Below, piece after piece: positions 1 to 12,500 of a stretch of 64,000 nt of DNA (positions within the stretch are counted from its first letter, which is position 1; every line of letters begins with the position of its first letter). The stretch is taken from the NCBI GenBank assembly GCA_022829145.1, contig CM040764.1, forward strand, positions 9,568,049 to 9,632,048, written 5' to 3'. The position numbers and the translations under genes were made by a program. The DNA comes from Albula goreensis (taxonomy: Eukaryota > Chordata > Actinopteri > Albuliformes > Albulidae). The notes beneath the pieces are model-generated. The model searched no databases and had not been told where the DNA came from. It was given only the letters and a program-made list of their open reading frames with translations.

Positions 1-1651
1 TTCCCTCCCTCAGCTCTTCCTCCGCCAACCAATCACATATTTACCAAAGTCTGAAGAGATTAAAGTGACCATTTGATTGGGCTTTATAAACCTAAATCTA
101 TGACAGGCTCAACTGTGTTGCTGTATTAACGGTGGGAATTACACTTGCCATGTATAATCTCAACTTTCCTGTGTGTCTGGTTGCATACATTTTGAATATA
201 TTAATCTGAATTAATTTAATCTCTTCAAGGGCATATTCTGGGTTTTTTTGTATATTTTATTGAATATTAAAAGAATCTTCGCACTTTTTTTCTTAAAGTA
301 TCTTTAAAAATGAAAAGAACCCATTCCAAAGAACATGTTTGTGCGTATTCAATAAAATATATTTTTACAAGTACCACCTCTCTTGGTACATTTGGTGCCG
401 ATTTTCTTAGTGTGGAATACACTATGCCCTTAAAAAGACTGGAGTTCATTGTGATTGATTTTCATTTGCCTGAAGAGAGTAGGTCCGTTTAAGCGTTTTA
501 TGTCCGTCTTTCAATTCTTTCCGTCTCTATTCATACTTAATTAGCGCACTCGTGCACCCTAATCTTTGAAAAGTAGTAATTTATTAATTCAAGCTATACA
601 CAGCATGAATGTATCCAAAGTTAGGTGGAAAATATTTATTTATGAATTACAGCAATTTTATTTTAAAAAGAATTTCCCTCGTTGAAAAATAATCAGGCGC
701 AAAGCGGACAAGTGGCAGCGCTTGGTAACAGCTTGTGGTAATAGTCACACGTGGGAGAGGTACCCTATGTCAGCCATGCAAAGTCTTTACCAGCCCCAAG
801 CACTGGATAAAATTGACTGCTATTTGAAATGGTGAATGTATCACATTATCACATGCTAATTAGTAAAACACTCTGGGTTTCACAAGTTTCCAACATTAAA
901 ATTAATCAAATCAAAAGTTCGATCAAATCGCATTCTCTTCATGCAACTTCATGCAAAAACAACTGAGGTGTTATTTCTCTATATTTTTGTTTTCAGTCTA
1001 GGAATAAATACATTCATAAAGATTTAGGAATAAATCGATCAACCGAACGCTTGCTGCAGTGTGTGGATGTTAAGGCGTTCCTGCTTGAATAGTGGCCACC
1101 TCTCCTCTTGTTTCAGTCAGGAAGACCGTCTTGCTGATTCGCTGCTGCGTCGATTTCTCTTAATGTTAATTGATGTTGTAAAAACACACTATTTCTCGCC
1201 TTGATGATTTTGCCCCGGGACGTCTCCAAAGGGCAATCCAAAGTAAGACATGGTCTATGGAGCCGCTATATTTAGACGTCTTTTGTCAAAACATTGTAAA
1301 AATGTCCAAAAACCACCTGTATTTCGGTTGAATAATGCAATTTAAAACACTAAAGAAACAGTTGAGTTTAGACAGGTTTTGGAGCACAGCGAAAATAAGT
1401 CACAGCTTACTTGTATTTTAACAGAAAGGTATGACCACTAAAAATTCTCAATGGATATACCCACGAAGTAGAATAAAAACATTTTTCCTCTGACGTTTGT
1501 GTCTCATTCGCTGTCTCTATATGACACACACATACACTCATGCACACACTTTCTGTCTGTCTCGCTCTGTTTCCCTCACACAAACGCACACACATTTTCT
1601 GTCTCTTTCCCTTGTCCCCCTCTCTCTCGTTCTCACATAAGCTCACACACA

Positions 1652-1653
<2 letters not shown>

Positions 1654-1699
<46 letters not shown>

Positions 1700-1718
1700 C
1701 CCTCTCTCCCCCTCTCTC
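1654..1718. repeat. (CT)n microsatellite
   Basis: A near-pure CT dinucleotide run, interrupted by single A and C bases. It produces spurious Ser/Leu-rich frames on one strand and Arg/Glu-rich frames on the other. Confidence 0.95.
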
Positions 1719-3442
1719 CAGTGTCAGAAGGTTATCTGGCTGTGACTCGGAGTAATGCGCCCCGCCAAATCGTCTTAATTTAATCTCCACATTCTCATCT
1801 CTGAACAGACCCTGCGCTCAGGAGGACCCAGACTGACATATTCCGTTAACAGGCGGTTCTTTAAATAAAAAATGAAATAAACATGTTATATAAAACATGT
1901 GTGTCGTAAGTTAGTGGTGGTATTCAGCAGGTATCAGGTTCAAACTTTACATGCCCAAATGATGCAGTGCCCTTTGGTTCCAAAGCATTGAATCTGTTGA
2001 AGTGGATTGTACCTGTTTTTATACACAACAGCTTAATGTTTAACTGATTTGTTTTATTTAGCTGTTTATAGTATTGCCATTTTATACATTGTTCAGGGTA
2101 TTCTTGTGCTGTGTTCTTGGCAGGGTATCCCTTGGAATGGTGTTATTACTTTCAATGAGTGTTTTATACTGGATAATTAAATAAAAATGCTTAAGAGTGG
2201 ATAACATGGAAATTGCAAGCAGTTCAAATTGGATAAGAAAACCTTGAATAAGGAAGTCTGGTGAGCAATTAAAAATAAGCAGAAAAAAAAACAATCAAAC
2301 AGAACAACTCTAGGTGCAAAATAAATATAATTTAGTGATCAATGGTCAGATTTATGAGAGTTAGAATAAATAATGTAAACTTACATTTCTGATTTTAATT
2401 CTTTTCTGGTTTAATATGATTCTGAATCAATCCTTCAGCATGTCAAACATGACTGTTTGCATATGTATGTCTGTGAGGACAGTATATATAGATGTTGGTG
2501 TATGTGTGTGTATGTGGGTGTATGGGTGTATGTTGGTGTATGTGTGTGTATGTGGGTGTATGAGTTGAAGATGTGGGTGTATGAGTTGAAGATGTGGAAT
2601 GAAATACAGTTATGTTCCAGTCATGTTGACAGTGTGTTCACACCTCCTCTCAGACAGCAGATAAAACTTTCCTTTGTTTTGCAGTGCTATGGCTTGCAGG
2701 TTGTCATGGCTAGAGAGACTTTGTTTCCCATGAGCTCATTGGGAAAAATGAAGGTCAGATTGATCTCGGGGAGCACAGCAGGTTTCATAAATGCATTTTG
2801 ATGTGGGAATATTTTTGAAAGTGTACCACGGGCCGGCTGCGCAACATGATATGTTTGTATTTATATGGGGGAAACACATCGATGATGTCTCCCAGCAAAC
2901 CACACAGGCCAACATGCCCCAACTGGTCCAAAAAAAAAAAAAATCTTTTCCCAACCTCCACACCCACTAGCACACTGGTTGCTAAGCGACGGAGAGAGAG
3001 AGAGATGGAATGAAAAGGCATGGTCGATCAATTCTACTGAGGGTGGGGTGGGTGGGTGGGGAGGGGGGGAGAAATTGACCCTGTGAGAGGGAGGTAGAGA
3101 GAGAGTGCAAGCCAGCGGCTTTGGATATCCAGCTTTGTGTTTGTTTCTGTCTGTTTTCACTCTGTTCTTTTCAATTTTCAAACTTTTTTCTGACTGTCCT
3201 GTTGTCTGTGGCCTGTCCCACATAAAACTATTATGGTGATGCAGAATTCATGCACGAGCTTACACATTCAACATGTACGCAAATGCACACACACGCCAAC
3301 CTACACAATTATGCATATACAGAAACTTCACATATTCATAAACAAACATACGCACACAAACTCATGTGTGAACATGTATATATTTAGTCATGTATGCAAA
3401 CAAGCACACACATACTGACATGCACACACACCCACATATACG

Positions 3443-3481
3443 CACACACACACACACACACACACTCTCTCTCTCTCTCTC
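3443..3481. repeat. (CA)n(CT)n compound microsatellite
   Basis: About eleven CA units run directly into about eight CT units. The flanks (3.24-3.70 kb) are themselves loose, degenerate ACAC/ACAT-rich DNA, suggesting an old, decaying microsatellite. Confidence 0.9.
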
Positions 3482-4799
3482 AAGTGAATGTCTGTGAGCA
3501 GTCACACACATACAGACATGTAGATTTATGGTCACATGTAAGCAACCATGCACCCACATAAACACATGCTCACACATACACATAATGACACATATATATG
3601 CTTACATACACACAAGTGTGGGCATGTGTATACACAACAGACACACATTCAGACATTCACATGAGCACCCATGTGAACATGCACACACTCACGTGCGCAC
3701 ACACAGAGAAACACACTTTCCCTGTGTGCCTGTGCAGCTTGGTGTTGAGTGTATTGACTGAGTATTGATCCTCCAGCTCACTTCCCTGCAGTCAGCGCTT
3801 GTCCTACATCACATGCCTGGGATGATTTCTCCCTTAATAGCCTTTATCCAGCTCCGCTCTTTATTTAAACTGAGAAGGAGGAATTAGCACCCACCCCCCA
3901 ACTCTCTCTCCCCCCTCATACCCTCCTTCTCTTGCCCTGATTTCCGGGTAGCGAGGTGTAAACAGGCCCCTCGTCCCCCCCATCTGTCCTCTGTTGTCAG
4001 TCTCTTCCTTCTTTTGCTCTCCATTTCCTCTCTTCCTCTTTCTTTTCCTCACCCCTCCCTCCTTTCCTTGTCTGCCTCTCATAGATTGACTGGTAAAAAA
4101 AATTGTTCAGTCTAATAATCTCTATGGCAACAGAACCTTAATTCTGCCCTGCTATTTAGCATTCTGTCACCTGTGACATCACCACTGCATGTGTGTGCAC
4201 AGGCTTGTGCACCTCAGAATTCCTCACCGGAGGGCAGTAGGATTGCCCAAATGTACTTGCATGTTTTAAATCTCTTTTGAAGACACACTTTGTCTTTGTC
4301 TTTACTTCTTTGTGCTGCACATTTTACCTGAGTTTGTGTTGCTTTTACCTAGAATAGATTTTGTCTTTATTTGTACATCCCACTGACTTTTTATTGCCTC
4401 CTGATGTTTGTGTTTTTTTTTACCCAGCATTTCTAGTGCATCATGAAATGTTATCTGCTAATGAATAATAATTAAGTTATTAAAGTTGTGTGGTGCTGCG
4501 CTCATTTGATGGAAGTCCCTGCTGTTGCCTTGTGTTTGTTCTTGCATGTGAAATGAGGGAGGGAGTGTTCCAGAGCCACTGGGCATGGTGCACATGCCAC
4601 TCTCTCTGAGAAAGTGCAGCCATCCCGCCACAGTAAAAATACTAAACCTAGGCCCTGGGTGGACTCCGTTTTATTATTTTAAAAAGTCATTTGCTGTCCA
4701 CACCCAAGGAAGGGGGAAGGGAAGGGTTTGGGGTCATCTCTTATCTTGGCCTCACAGAAACAAACCGTCCTTAATCAAACACTGCTCCCTATCTGGCCT

Positions 4800-4920
4800 G
4801 GCACACACAATGGGGATTAATTGATCTCCTAATACCCACAGATAAATCAATCCCAACTCAGCTCGATGAGTGTCCATGGACCAATTCGAAGGCACATAAC
4901 TTGATTGACAGAATATTCCT
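4800..4920. promoter_or_regulatory. Candidate non-coding regulatory element with PBX-MEIS-type site
   Basis: This non-repetitive block is dense in homeodomain-type motifs: GATTAATTGAT near 4815, GATAAATCAATCC near 4842, and TGATTGACAG at 4902-4911. The last is the known composite PBX-PREP/MEIS recognition sequence. No coding frame of note crosses it. The enhancer call is inference from motif density, and no conservation data were available. Confidence 0.3.
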
Positions 4921-7015
4921 AGCCAATGGGAGGATGGAGAGGGACTGACTAACAAGGTAATGGAGGTGGGCAATGCTAGTAGCTGTTGCAGAGAGTCAAT
5001 CAGAATCTCATTGTAAAGACAAGGGCTACAGAGCAGTATAACATCAAGTAAATAGCTGAACTGAACAGTGCTATGTACTCATACAGTCCAGAAGCATATT
5101 TTATCCTCTTCTGTTATGCAAGAGAATGCTTTTCGCCTTTCAGTATTTCATGTGCAAACAGCACAGACCCATAATGAGAGATCAACTCACAACTACACAA
5201 AACATTTGAATTCTTAGGAACCAACATACCTGACCTGAGTTTTTAGCTTGATTTGAGCAGATATTAAATCATGCAATGGTACATGGCTGTTTTGAAAAGC
5301 ATTCCGTCACAGAAAGGCCTGGACGTGCTGCATGGCAGGTCCAGTAAATGCAGTGTGGAGACTCACACTCAAATTTACCTAGTTTTTGATTGTTTCCTTT
5401 TTGCTTAGGATCTGCTGACATTCACATAGTTATATACTGTATGTGGCACGCTAAGCCATGTGCGCCCACCCAGCCTTGGAGCTCTGCGGGAGCTCTTTTT
5501 CTGAAGGCTCAGATGGCTGCCATCTCTCACCCTGTTGCTTTTCGCATTAAACATTGGTTGTGGTTCAGGTTCAAAGTGCTTTATAACTGTGAAAAGCTGC
5601 TGTATTTTATTCCATTAAGTTTTATTCAACCTTTATCTATCCATGAAGATTAACTTTCCTCTCATTTCTCATTTGCATTGACAACCCGGGGGATCAAGGT
5701 GTGCAGGGACGGCAAAGGATAGTTCAAAAGTGCAAAAGGATAGTTAGATGTAGATTGCTGTTGTTTGCGGGAATTTGACCAGGACATTGGAGGTGACACC
5801 CCCCACTCATGTAACATAAATGCAACACATTATTATTTATTATTATTATTCATATTTTTAAAAATCTACTCATACTTTTGTTCTCCCTTCATTCTCTACT
5901 GTCCCTACCAGTCTTCACACCCTCTCCTCCCGGTCTCTCTCAAACCCCCGTCTTTCCTCAGAATTCACATCATAAAGCACAACACTCAAAAAAAATATGG
6001 CTGCCTTTTCTTGGAGGTATTGATTTTGCCTGTAGCATTGTCTATGAACAGAGAGAGCAAGAGAGAGCAAAACGGGGAAGGGGAGGGAGAGTGAGAAAAT
6101 GGGAGGGAGGGATGAAGAAGGGGAAAGGACGGACAAGCAATATTTGTTTACATGGGTCCTGACGCCATGTTTCTGCCAGCAGTTTGGATTGACTCATTTC
6201 CATCTATCCGTTTGACTTCCTCCGTCTGTCTGTCTGGAGTGACTGACTGCTGCTATGGATATATCTTTCCCTCAGAGCGGAAATACACAGAAGCCTGTCT
6301 GTCTCTGAAAGAGTCAACACTTACAGTGCCATTTTAAAGATTGAAGTAATAAGTAAATAAGTAATAAATGGTGTGTATATCTTTATGTAATTTAATGGTG
6401 ACACACTTGTTTTGTAGATGAGTGGTAAGGAGGAGAGGAAATTGTGGTTTGGGTGGGGGGGCAGCCCTACGAATCGCTGGTGTTTTACAGTACAAGCCCA
6501 AAGTGTTGGTCTTACGTAGAGGTGATTAGTCTGGTTGGCCAGTGATAGAGAGAGCTGATCGATACTCTATTGATCACTGCTGGGGAGAATTGGAGGATTG
6601 AGAAGGAGAGAGGAGACTGGGGGAAGGGAGGAGAGGGGAGGGGGTGGCTTGTGGGTTGACTTTTAAAAATCCTTTGCTCCAAAGATGACAAATAATCTTT
6701 TCAATTGAAGGGAACATGAAAACCATCACGTATTCTGGACTGTTCCAGGCCACACTGTGATTCACAGCATGTAGGTTTATTCAGCTTGAGTCGAGTATGG
6801 ATTTTACAGAGGGGAATTCAAGTAAACAAAGTAAAGCAGGAGGTAGTGTTGCTGCAGTTCTCACAGCACATGTTTTGTTAGGTATGTTGTTGTTAAAGAC
6901 AGAGATTCTGCAATATTAGCATGTTTCTGCACACTTTGTATGATGGGGAGCATTATCAATGCATTCAGGTGGTGAATGAGAACCCTCACTGCTGTGTCCC
7001 TCCATTGAAATTCTC

Positions 7016-7190
7016 ATCTACTTTTAGCCATTTAGCAGCTGTTCATATACGCATGACCTACACAACATACATTCCTTTTGTACATGCACTCCATTTGCAC
7101 TGAGGGTATTCAGGCTAAGTTACTTATTCAAGTGTGCAATGGCAGTTCTAAATCTGGGATTGGAACCTGCAACCTCTAAGCTCAGTGTGT
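7016..7190 (-). mobile_element. tRNA-derived SINE copy (teleost type), degenerate
   Basis: Read on the minus strand, the copy begins with a tRNA-like B box: the plus strand shows ggattggaacctgcaacct, the complement of aggttgcaggttccaatcc. It ends with a degenerate tail, agccatttagcagctgtt on the plus strand. This matches the common fish SINE whose tail reads as variants of catttagcagacgctcttat. The head is worn and the copy is too diverged to be active. The family name is not asserted. Confidence 0.6.
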
Positions 7191-7863
7191 TCTAAGGAAG
7201 CTGTGTTTGGGAAACAAATACAAACAGGTATTAATGTCTAGTGTCATTTCTAACACAAATGATCATCTCAGAAGTCTGGATTGCTGCTGCCTCTCTGTTC
7301 TGAAAATAGCCTTCTCTCTCTCTCACTCTCTCTCACCATCGATTAAATCCTGGAACTTTCATGATTGCACTCCTTGGGCAATCACCAATCGTAATCCTCC
7401 TTTTGTTTCCATGAGAATCTTGGGAACCAATACAGGTGTAGCAATTATTGACACAAAGCATTTACAATATATTTCTTGTTCTGGACTCGGGTCAGCCTGT
7501 TCAGAATCTAGCATAATTTAAAGAGGGAAAATGAACAAGGCTTCTGTATACTATTTTATTTAACAGAAAATAGTCCTTTTTGGCCTTGAACATTTGCAAG
7601 CTCAGAAAATATTATGTAGATAATATGTGCAGATAATATTATGTATTGAGACACATATCATGTTAGTTGAGTACAGGTCAGGTGGAAACCAAAGTCAAAG
7701 TTTAGAATGGCTATCCTGTGAAGCCAGGAGGCAATTCCAGAGGAGGAAAAAGAGGATTGGTTCTCTGCTTTGACTACAGTCAGTCCTTCTTCCTGCTTGG
7801 AAAGGCTTCAGGACCATGGACAGCAGCAGTCATATCTCCAGGCTGGCTCAGCTGAGGCTGCAG

Positions 7864-8090
7864 TGGTGGGGGTGGGACCGGGGTGGGGGGTGAGGGTGGG
7901 ACGGGGGTGGGGGGTGGGGTGAGACCGTTGAGGGTGGGACCGGGGTGGGGGGTGAGGGTGGGACCGTTGTGAGGGTGGGACCGGGGTGGGGGGGGGGGTG
8001 GGACCGGGGTGGGGGTGAGGCTGAGACCGTTGTGAGGGTGGGACCGGGGTGGGGGGTGAGGGTGAGACCGGGGTGGGGGTGAGGGTGGGT
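7864..8090. repeat. G-rich minisatellite (about 24-bp unit)
   Basis: Tandem, imperfect units built from GGTGGGACCGGGG and TGGGGGGTGAG, with variants containing GACCGTTGTGAG. The plus strand is extremely G-rich, with many runs of three or more G, so it has strong G-quadruplex potential. A minus-strand frame through it is only a Pro/His/Thr repeat translation and is not a gene. Confidence 0.9.
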
Positions 8091-8378
8091 ATGGAGCAGC
8101 ATTTGAGGATGCTCCTTCACTGCTATTTTTCAGATTCAGATTTCACCCTAAACTCCAGAGCTTTGTGCCTTTTGCAGAGTGCAGAGCCACTGAGCTCTCT
8201 CACCTCATCCACATCAACAGGTGTGACCTGCATAGTTCAGTTTTTTTAACTCTCAAGGTATTTACATGATGAAATGTAATGTATTGCAATACGATTAATA
8301 AAAATTACCAAGATATTTCAGTTTTCAGTACTTCACAATTTTTGGGAAAATATAAAAATAATGAAGGTTTTTCAGATC

Positions 8379-8386
8379 TGTGTGTC

Positions 8387-8422
<36 letters not shown>
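8379..8422. repeat. (TG)n(TA)n microsatellite
   Basis: A TG run passes into a short TA run. It lies in the middle of a long plus-strand open frame that continues into the exon-like island at 8.6 kb. Confidence 0.9.
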
Positions 8423-8613
8423 CAGACTATATCTGAAACACACACTTACATATACATTGTTCTGAAATATATTAATCCTTTTATTTTAACGAAAGTCCAA
8501 AGCTTTACGAGTGTACACTATATTCTGGTATGGTGCAATTATTACATTTCTGTAAAGGCTCGGTATCAGGAGGCAAACTCCAGTAAAGCCGTTCTGCATT
8601 TCTTTCCCCACAG

Positions 8614-8726
8614 CAGCGCCAGTCCTGTTCATCACAGAGCAGGTGAGGTGCCCCTGAGATGCGGCGTGCTGGACTTTGATCCGAGGAGCCTGGAGAGCAG
8701 AGCTGATGACACGTTTCCCCAGTCAG
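8614..8726 (+). other. Exon-like island of unknown gene
   Basis: A pyrimidine-rich acceptor (tttctttccccacag, ending at 8613) precedes 113 bp that are clearly more GC-rich than their surroundings. The island ends in TCAG followed by a donor-like GTAACG at 8727. The frame is open across the island and reads, among others, CGVLDFDPRSLESRADDTF. The acceptor is a CAGCAG tandem. I do not recognise the peptide. No partner exons were identified, so this may be an exon of an unannotated gene or lncRNA, or chance. Confidence 0.25.
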
Positions 8727-8954
8727 GTAACGGGGATCCCTGCAGCCCCCCACAGGTCTGTGAGACGCGCTTTTCATATCCACAAAGACCGATGGGATGT
8801 TGTTTCTGTCTTCTAATTTGGAATGAGTGATTGCATTAACAGGTTCGTCTCTTCCCTGTAAAGACCTTTGTCAGTTCAGGGGGCGCACAGAGCAGCAGTA
8901 TATACATGTATGTGAAATATAAGCACATAAACCTCTGAAGAAGTGCATTATATC

Positions 8955-9166
8955 CACCCATTAGCCTTATTACCTTTTATACAAATGGGCTTTGGAGTTA
9001 CAGTATGCCCATCTCCTCAGAGTACTCACCTATTAGCCTTATTACCATTCATACAAATGGGCTTTGGAGATACAGCATGGCCCCCTCCTCATACAGTATA
9101 CTCACCTATTAGTCTTATGAGCATGAATACAAATGGCTTAAGGAGTTACAGTATGCCCACCTCGTT
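8955..9166. repeat. Three-copy tandem repeat, 72-76 bp unit
   Basis: Units start at 8955, 9027 and 9103. Each begins CACC(C/T)ATTAG and continues through a shared ACAAATGG core and a TACAG(T/C)ATG segment. The first two copies are closely similar; the third has diverged. The repeat is open in one frame, giving a repetitive peptide, but nothing indicates that it is translated. Confidence 0.85.
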
Positions 9167-9432
9167 AGTTACCACCACACCACGAGTGCAGACTATTGCA
9201 CGTTTTCCTCCAATGGACACTTCACTGGAGTCGCTTCTTTTTTTTTTGTTTACATTTTTCCCTCTTTCCCCACTCAAACAGAGTGAAACTGTTCAGACTC
9301 GTCCTGCAACCTGGTGCCACCTGCTCAGGAGAAGGTAGCAGTGACACATTGTTCATTTGACTCACGTGCCAACAAGCAGTTTCTTCTTTTTCCCCACAGT
9401 AGACACACCACCAGTCACATATTTCTAATGTT

Positions 9433-9504
9433 GTTGGAGGATGACAAAGACAGAATATACTGCTCATGCATCCAAAGGCACCCAGCTGACCGAAAGTCAC
9501 CTCT
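9433..9504 (+). repeat. Degenerate interspersed repeat, copy 1 of a pair
   Basis: This segment shares two blocks, in order, with 60231-60325: a TGTTGT..GAGGATGACA block and a GGCACCCAGCTGAC block. Their flanks do not match. The pattern suggests two old copies of one dispersed element of unidentified family. Confidence 0.4.
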
Positions 9505-12500
9505 ATAATGTAATGTAGCAGCATGTAAATTGGTAGTGCATATACCATGTGGAAATTAGGGGGGCTGTTTGTCACATGACTCACATGTCATGGCATCCTC
9601 CCCCTGAGTCAGCGAGAGCAGGAGGCTGCAGTGGACGAAACAGTGCAGCTTAGTTTGGGTCAGGAAAATAGGGGGGCATTCCCCCCAAAAAACAACACAG
9701 CAAACAAACTTTTTGCTTTGTTGGTTCATATCGTGATAATCCAACTCTTTGTTCTGTCTTCAGGGTACTCTGTAGGCTCTGTGTCATAATGGAGTGAGAG
9801 TGAGCCTGTGATTTCTTCTCTGAGCTTTTATTAGCTTATTGCTTGGAAGCTGTCCCGCAGGCCCAGTACCAGCTCAATTGTGTGCCATTTTCTCTAAAAT
9901 TCAAATAACAACCTCTCTCGATGTGCGTGAAAACATTGCCAAAGTAATAACCCCATATAAATATTTCTGCCAAAGCATTGTTTGATAGCAAAAACAATGA
10001 CACAACTAAGGCTACAGTAGTACTGCTTTTCATGCTCCCAGTGTGCTTGGTTCACCTGTCCCAACTGATGGTACCCACAGTGGAACAGACATGGTCATTG
10101 ACTTCAATGGACAGGCAAGATGGTGCACACTAAAGTGTTTGCATATATATGCACGTTTGCATTTTTGTATTTGTGTGTGGGTGTGAGCCTTTGTGCGTGT
10201 GCAGAATGTGTGCATGTGCCTGTGAGTGTAAAAGTAAGTGAGTGTGTGTGTGTGTGGGTGTGTGTGCACATATGTGCATGCTTGCATGTAGGTGCTTTTG
10301 CTTAGGGAAGGCTGTGCTGGGTGGAGTGGGCCAGGGCACTAAGGTCAGCAGCTTTGGGAGCCACGTGTCAGCGGTCAGAGGTCAGGTCAGAGACAAATGA
10401 GGGGTCATCTCCATGGCAACCGAGCTAACAAGCGGAGCAAGTCAGGGCCTGTGCACAGATAGATGTAACAGAGTTTGTAATTCACTCAACTTTACTGGCC
10501 CACAGAGAATACCATTTAAATGGCATTATGGTTGACAGAAAAAGGGCTGTTGTTGGTCAGTACTGTAGGTTAAAGGATAGAGTACTGCATCATGTTGACC
10601 AGATGTGACCCAGGACTGATGTGGCTGTTCTCTAACTCCTTTGAAAATCCTGAGGTGGGAGCCAAAAGCATCAACAACAAAACTTTTTCTCTTTTTAAAA
10701 AGATATTAAACCCTTATGATGGATTAGTTCTGCAATTTTCTACACAGGCACACATTGATTGCTGTGTTCAAAGTGGCTATCAACGCACCTTACTGCTCAC
10801 AAATCCTTTCAGAACAGAAAAAAAGAGATCGATTTAGCAGCCAATGAAAGAACAGACAAAAACAGGAGGATTCTGGGACTTCACCCCTGAAATAGAAATG
10901 GTATATATGTTTTCTGTGAGCACAGTGCCATCTGTGACTGTGTGGACTCAGGACCGCATTAGTGGAGATGTGTGGACAGCTGCCCCTCTGTGTCATAGTG
11001 AATGACTGTGTTTAGGGACGTGGAAGTGGAGTGTGTCATTTGGGTTCAACGCCCCCTTGGGACTTTCAATAACCCCACCCCACCACAATGCCCTTTAACC
11101 CCTGCTTCCCTCAACAGTGCCCTCCCTGCGCTGCCCTGTAACATCTGGAGAGGTGCATTTGTTCATCTCGAGTACCTCCCAACATCATCATCACCTGTTG
11201 CTTTGCAACATTGGGTTCAGGGGGGATGTTGGAGTGTCAGTGATTGTATATGATGATAAAAATTCTTTTTTTCCCCTTGCTGACTGTTTGCCAGAGCATT
11301 TTGCTTTGGGAATGGAAAAATGCTGATGTACCCCCTTCCTAAATTTGTGGGATCTAGCTCTTTGTTTTAGGACACTAAATCCCAGGGGGCATTAGGCCTC
11401 TCTGCTGAATCCAAATGACACACAGATGTTTGACTGTTAAGCCGGCAAATCCAATTTTTCGGAGCCTTTTTGATTTTTGCACCTTGCTCTCACACTTTTT
11501 CACATTGTAGCTCTCCTTCATTCACAGCTACCCTCTCCCTTCACATTAGTGCAGTGTTATGAGGCTACAAAACACAAAGTTATTTCAGACAGCTGTCAGT
11601 TATACAGTTATTATTTGTCAAACATTCAGAAAAATTCAGACAGTGAGTGTGGTCTACAACGAGGCATCAGTAATTGTACTGACAGCATTGAGTGACATTA
11701 TTATGACAGTAGGAGTGTTTCTGAAGACTCCATTGGTTAAAATAAAGTGCAATTTTTATGCTAATATTTTATAAATTGAGACTAAAGGCCAGTTCGCACA
11801 CAAGAGCTAGTTTCTGTGCTGACCACACAATCCATTTAATCTGCAATTATTTTTCATGTGTAGCTGTCCACAGGTGATATCCATGGAGCTCCAAAATTTT
11901 GCACAGAACAGTGTGGAATATGTATTTTACGACTTCTAAAACTGAAAAATATGGAATATCTTCACTGTACACAAGCACCAAACCACAGCAGAGGAGATAA
12001 CTGGCTGGCTGCATTGGAGTAGGTCAGAGCCCAAAGAGCAGAATCAGGAACAGAGGGAAGGAGGTAGAAGAAATGACGAGGGACCAGGGCTAATTAAATG
12101 AATCGTTTTGCAGCTACTGGAGTTGTGGTGGGGGGGTGCGGTGGGGGTGGGTGGGTGTACTGTCATTTGCTTGTGTAACATGGGTCAGAGGGTTAGGGCC
12201 AGAGGTGAGGGGTGAGGGGTGAAAGGTCACAGGTCAAAGGGCCTTGTTAATCCCACCCCCCACACTCCGTGCCTTTGCTTCCTGTAGGGATGTTATGTAA
12301 TGGCTTGGGGAATTGTTGTTGAGATAGTCCTGCTGTTTATGGTTCTGTCTCATAGAGGAAGTGTTTTATCACCATTTTTATTAGTGCTCATAATAAGTAC
12401 TCAAAGAGAGGTCAAGGGGGGAGAAGGCCAAAAGGTGTATTAATTATGTATATTACACTTCTGCACCCTCATAGGAATCCCACTCATCCACTCTGGTTTC

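Larger units (their letters stand above)
1..6900. other. Intergenic region, left end
   Basis: No gene is recognisable here. The first 1.4 kb is AT-rich, unique-looking DNA with many homeodomain-type ATTA/TAAT cores and one perfect MEF2-type box (CTATATTTAG at 1266-1275). From 1.5 to 3.7 kb come CT, CA and TG-rich simple repeats. At 3.85-4.1 kb there is a pyrimidine-rich stretch. The segment 4.80-4.92 kb looks like a non-coding regulatory element. The remainder is unremarkable. Short open frames here are mostly low-complexity translations of the repeats. Confidence 0.6.

Noticed and set aside
9836..10033. Minus-strand 65-codon frame with a signal-peptide-like start
   Set aside because: A hydrophobic leader in a short frame is common by chance in AT-rich DNA. 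No domain, splice signals or promoter were seen.
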